A program made the translations under genes and the position numbers. From contig LLEY01000297.1 in the NCBI GenBank assembly GCA_001414485.1, forward strand, positions 1 to 46,096: a stretch of DNA of 46,096 nt, given 5' to 3'. This document shows positions 42,929 through 46,096 of the stretch, in pieces. Position 1 is the first letter of the stretch; the number at the start of each line of letters is the position of its first letter. Below the pieces are notes generated by a model. That model was not told the origin of the DNA and did not search any database. It saw only the letters and a program-made list of their open reading frames with translations. The DNA is from Calycina herbarum. Lineage: Eukaryota > Ascomycota > Leotiomycetes > Helotiales > Pezizellaceae.

Positions 42929-44257
42929 ATATTTTGGGATGTTTATATCGGGGAGAGAATGGGACGAGGGAGGGAAAACCATCTGATCAACGATGCGCCG
43001 GGTACCTTGCATAGGCGCAACACAATCACCAACGATCAAATCGGACGAACTTCCTCATCCCCACTTTCGCCCTCTCTCAATTCTGCCTATACACATTACA
43101 TACCAATCAACACAAACCAACAAACAATTTCCACCCGACACTCGCACGATGACGAACCATCTCCCTCCTTCTTTTACGAGTTCCTACATGCCTACTCCAT
43201 TCTTGCAATGCGAATCAGGTATAACGGACGAATTATAACGCACTCATGATTTGCAATTTTTCCCACACACATACCAAAACCAAGAAATGATGGCTATATA
43301 CCCAAACCATTTCACTTCACCCATACCCCGTTCAACTCATACGAAACACCTTTTTTGCAATTTTGCACCTTCTTTTACTACGTGTGTTTCGTGGGCACTT
43401 GTGTCTACAACTTTCTGTTGACCTCGCTTTATCTATCCTTGTTGATGGATGGGGAGGTTTTCTTACTCGCCTGGGGATGCGCGAGTCTTTTTGGTGGATT
43501 ACTTTGGAGATTTTAGTGGAGGAAAAAAGGGCTGAACCGATGATACAGGGGGGATCCTGGAGTATAGGATATTTTTTGTGCATAGGAAGTCTAATGGTAT
43601 ACTGTGTGTACCCTCTATTACTCTCACTTTGTTGTCTTCTATCCTCGCCGCTTTTGGGTCCTTCGCGATTCAATGAGGTTCGGCTTTGAGGATGAGGCTC
43701 CAGGTGTTACTTAGTAGATAGTTGGGTGATTCTGATCTCTTTTATTTATTCATTCTGCATTTTTTTGGGCGGTTTATTTTTGCATTTTTGCTGCTTTTGA
43801 TTTACCTTTGAGATTAGTTGAGGGGGGTGATTAGGAGAGAGGGAGAAAAATCTCGAAATTCAATTGATAAAATTAACAATACCTTTTATTATTCTTCGTT
43901 GTGTCATTGCTCCTCCCAGATGATCTTCCTCTGAATCGATTTTTTGATATTTTCTATTTCTATGTCAATGTGGTCGCAACCCCGCATTCTTTCTGCAATG
44001 CAACGGTCTGATTATCGAGCGACTCCCATGTGGTGGTGTCTTACATCCATCTGTCTTTCCTTGTATTTTCCATATCGATAACAGATCTGCATCGCGTATT
44101 GTGCTGGTTACCGAGATTTCTTTCTTTTCAGCTGCGTGCATGTGGCGATGTGGCGTGTAGGTAAGGGATGAAATCCTTGGGGGCGGGTTGGTACCGAGAT
44201 CGTGATTCGGCCCAGCCCGTCCTTCTTGCTTACGGACGACACTTCCCTTTGCTGCTG

Positions 44258-44297
<40 letters not shown>

Positions 44298-44980
44298 GAA
44301 TGAATGAATGAATGAATGAATGAATGAATGAATGAATGAATGAATGAATGGATGAATGAATGGAGAGGTCTAGACTTCCTTATTGTCTCGAGTTTCTCGA
44401 TCTTGCATTGTTATCTTTTGCGCTCTTTGATTTTCGTTTCGATTTCTTTTGTCTGGGGAGAAGAACGATTGTGGGGATTAGAGAGTGGGCAGGCTTTGTA
44501 GGCTTTGTGTTGACGACTGACCATGTTGTAGGCTTTTATGGCGTTTCTATTGTGCTCTCTTCTTGTGAAGATGGGTTTTCTCGGCGTGTTCAGCGTGTCT
44601 CTGTCTGGATATGATAACATTGAAGACCGCATATTATCTTCTCTCGTTATATCTCGACATAGACTTCCAAGATTCATTCTTTGACGCAACGGGGGTTTGA
44701 TTTTGATTTTTTTTTCTTTCTTCTTCTTGAATTTTTGCTGAAATAGATCCTTGCTAATTTGGGAATTCTTCTCGGCTTTTCTTAGTTTGAAACTAGTGTT
44801 CTTGAAGCGATTTGAGGTTTTAGTTCTTTTCTACATATTACGCATCGAAGCAAGGAACACTGAACCAAAACCGTCAGAGGCTCAAGCAATCCATCATCTC
44901 CATCAATCGCCGGTATCAAAAAAGTCCTCGCCAACCTCTCAATACCCAACCTAATAGTCTCTCCTACACATCACACCCAT
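42929..44980. other. long intergenic region
   Basis: There is no convincing gene. 42929-43300 is likely the 3' UTR of the GPI-protein gene. T-rich DNA and a compound microsatellite follow, then the 3' side of the minus-strand kinase-like gene. Open frames here lack domain-like content. Confidence 0.45.
44258..44349 (+). repeat. compound microsatellite (GATT)9(GAAT)14
   Basis: Nine perfect GATT units run directly into fourteen GAAT units, followed by interrupted copies to about 44362. One substitution converts the first unit type to the second. Confidence 0.95.
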
Positions 44981-46026
44981 TCAAAACCCTCCAAACCCAC
45001 CAGGTCTCGCGCGAGGATCCTCATGATCATCATTAACCCACCGCCTCACAATATTCACCGCACTAAAACTCATACGGCGCTTGTTCTCCCCCCTCGGCGC
45101 ACACCTCTCCATCCAATACACCCAATCCCACTCCCTCCTCCCCGGATCCACCATGCAGCAAAACTCCCACCACTCAGGACACCACCCCGCCTTCCCCCAA
45201 CTCAGCAATCCCGTGATCTTCCCCGTCTCATCATCAACCATGATATTCTCCGGACAGATATCCCCATGTGTGAAAACCACTTTGCCCGCTTTGGGAAGCA
45301 TGTCGACCATTTCGTCGCGCGAGAACTCGGCGTAGCGGTCGCGGTCGCGGTAGGTGTTTGCGATTCGGGTTCGTAAGTCGTGGGAGGTGTGCAGGAGGGG
45401 CGGGAGGTTGTGGTGGTCTTGGATGAGGACGTTGTTGAGTTCGCAGCCGAGGGTGTCGCACATGTGGAATGCTTTTAGGTTTTTTGGTTGGGGCATTTTT
45501 CGGAGGTTGGTGATTAGATTCCATGTTTCTGCGCAAACATCCGCCTTTTTCTGGTTCCTCAATCCAGCCCAGGATTTCTTAAGTGGTGCACCGGGGATGA
45601 AAGACATCGTTATCTTCCCTCCTTTTTCCGTCGTGAATTCGGGCTTCTCAAGGATTCGGGGGATGGGAAAATAGATCTTGGGAGGATTGTGTTTGACGGC
45701 TTGGTTGAGGATCCGTAGACTGACTTCCATCTTTTCCATCTTGGTCGCTTTCTTCCAGGTGCCCTCGTGTCCTGGAGGAGGGCTGGTGGGGATGGACATC
45801 CTTAATTTTCCGCTTTCCTCTACGGTTTTTGCGACCTTGTGTAGCAGGGCGTTGGTGGCTGACTTGGATGTGTTGCGGTTGAAGGTATAGTTTACTTCAC
45901 ACATGGCGTAGGCTTCGTTTTGTGTTACGCCTTTTCCACGTTTGATGACTTGGCCGTTGGGCATGTGGAGGACTTGGGCGAAGGGGTTGTCGTAGTCGTC
46001 GAAGGAGAGGTATGTTGGGCCGTCGC
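44981..46026 (-). CDS. APH-family phosphotransferase-like protein, 5' end outside window
   Basis: One exon of a longer gene. The frame is open past the internal Met at 45964 up to an acceptor (TACATCCAG) at 46026, so the true start lies in an exon beyond the window. About 348 residues are visible. The fold is aminoglycoside/choline-kinase-like: an N-lobe with MSFIPGAPL, then the catalytic loop HGDICPENI, then GLLSWGKAGWCPEWWEF. In the last motif the usual metal-binding Asp (DW) is Ser, so ATP-dependent phosphotransfer may be weakened or lost. Such families are abundant in filamentous fungi and their substrates are mostly unknown. Confidence 0.8.
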
Positions 46027-46096
46027 CTGGATGTAAAGATGGGACTGGGGTTGGTTAGATGCGGTGTTTGGAGGGGGGCGGTTGGGGGGGGGGGGG

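Noticed and set aside
43332..43689. Overlapping plus and minus open frames in 43.3-43.7 kb
   Set aside because: Neither strand shows a domain, signal peptide or splice pattern; probably 3' flank DNA.

Overview
The window is eukaryotic nuclear DNA from a filamentous ascomycete (Pezizomycotina). Genes carry short introns of about 45-106 nt with GT...AG ends and CTAAC/CTGAC branch points. They include a class I sirtuin (Hst2 type), mitochondrial Rsm22, Zn2Cys6 regulators and a HeLo-domain protein. Transposon copies carry C:G to T:A changes typical of repeat-induced point mutation (RIP). A leotiomycete is my best guess from the overall gene feel, but that is inference. No prokaryotic features, rRNA, tRNA or CRISPR were seen.

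Layout. 1-8.8 kb is accessory: two small cysteine-patterned genes (62-325 and 7425-7679, both minus) flank a nest in which a Fot1/pogo-like transposon sits inside a roughly 400-bp MITE, followed by a 948-aa gene joining a HeLo-like N-terminus, a Zn2Cys6-spaced cluster and a ubiquitin-conjugating (E2) fold. An AAATCGC-rich inverted/direct repeat follows. 10.5-13.1 kb is conserved core: Hst2 and a membrane-anchored polysaccharide deacetylase, convergent. 13.5-20.6 kb is a tandem array of small lineage-specific genes: A, then paralogues B, C and dead copy D. A second Fot1/pogo copy sits in the promoter of C and a 211-bp MITE in front of D. 21.5-22.2 kb encodes a secreted cysteine-containing protein in five exons. 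23.2-33.6 kb is mostly ordinary: Rsm22, a Zn2Cys6 factor divergent from a secreted S33-type peptidase, and a DHA-type MFS transporter. 35.5-40.9 kb is again accessory: two diverged direct repeats of 420-510 bp bracket a trypsin-like serine protease gene and a remnant of unknown family. 42.5-46.1 kb holds a GPI-anchored Ser/Thr-rich protein and the 3' part of an APH-type kinase-like gene cut by the window edge.

The items most worth attention are: the HeLo/Zn2Cys6/E2 fusion; the B-C-D family with a shared promoter palindrome; the two transposons whose 552-codon frames are broken only by RIP-type stops and whose terminal repeats differ in one embedded octamer; and the protease block between direct repeats. 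Regulated cell death or incompatibility is a reasonable context for the HeLo and protease genes, but nothing here proves that they act together.
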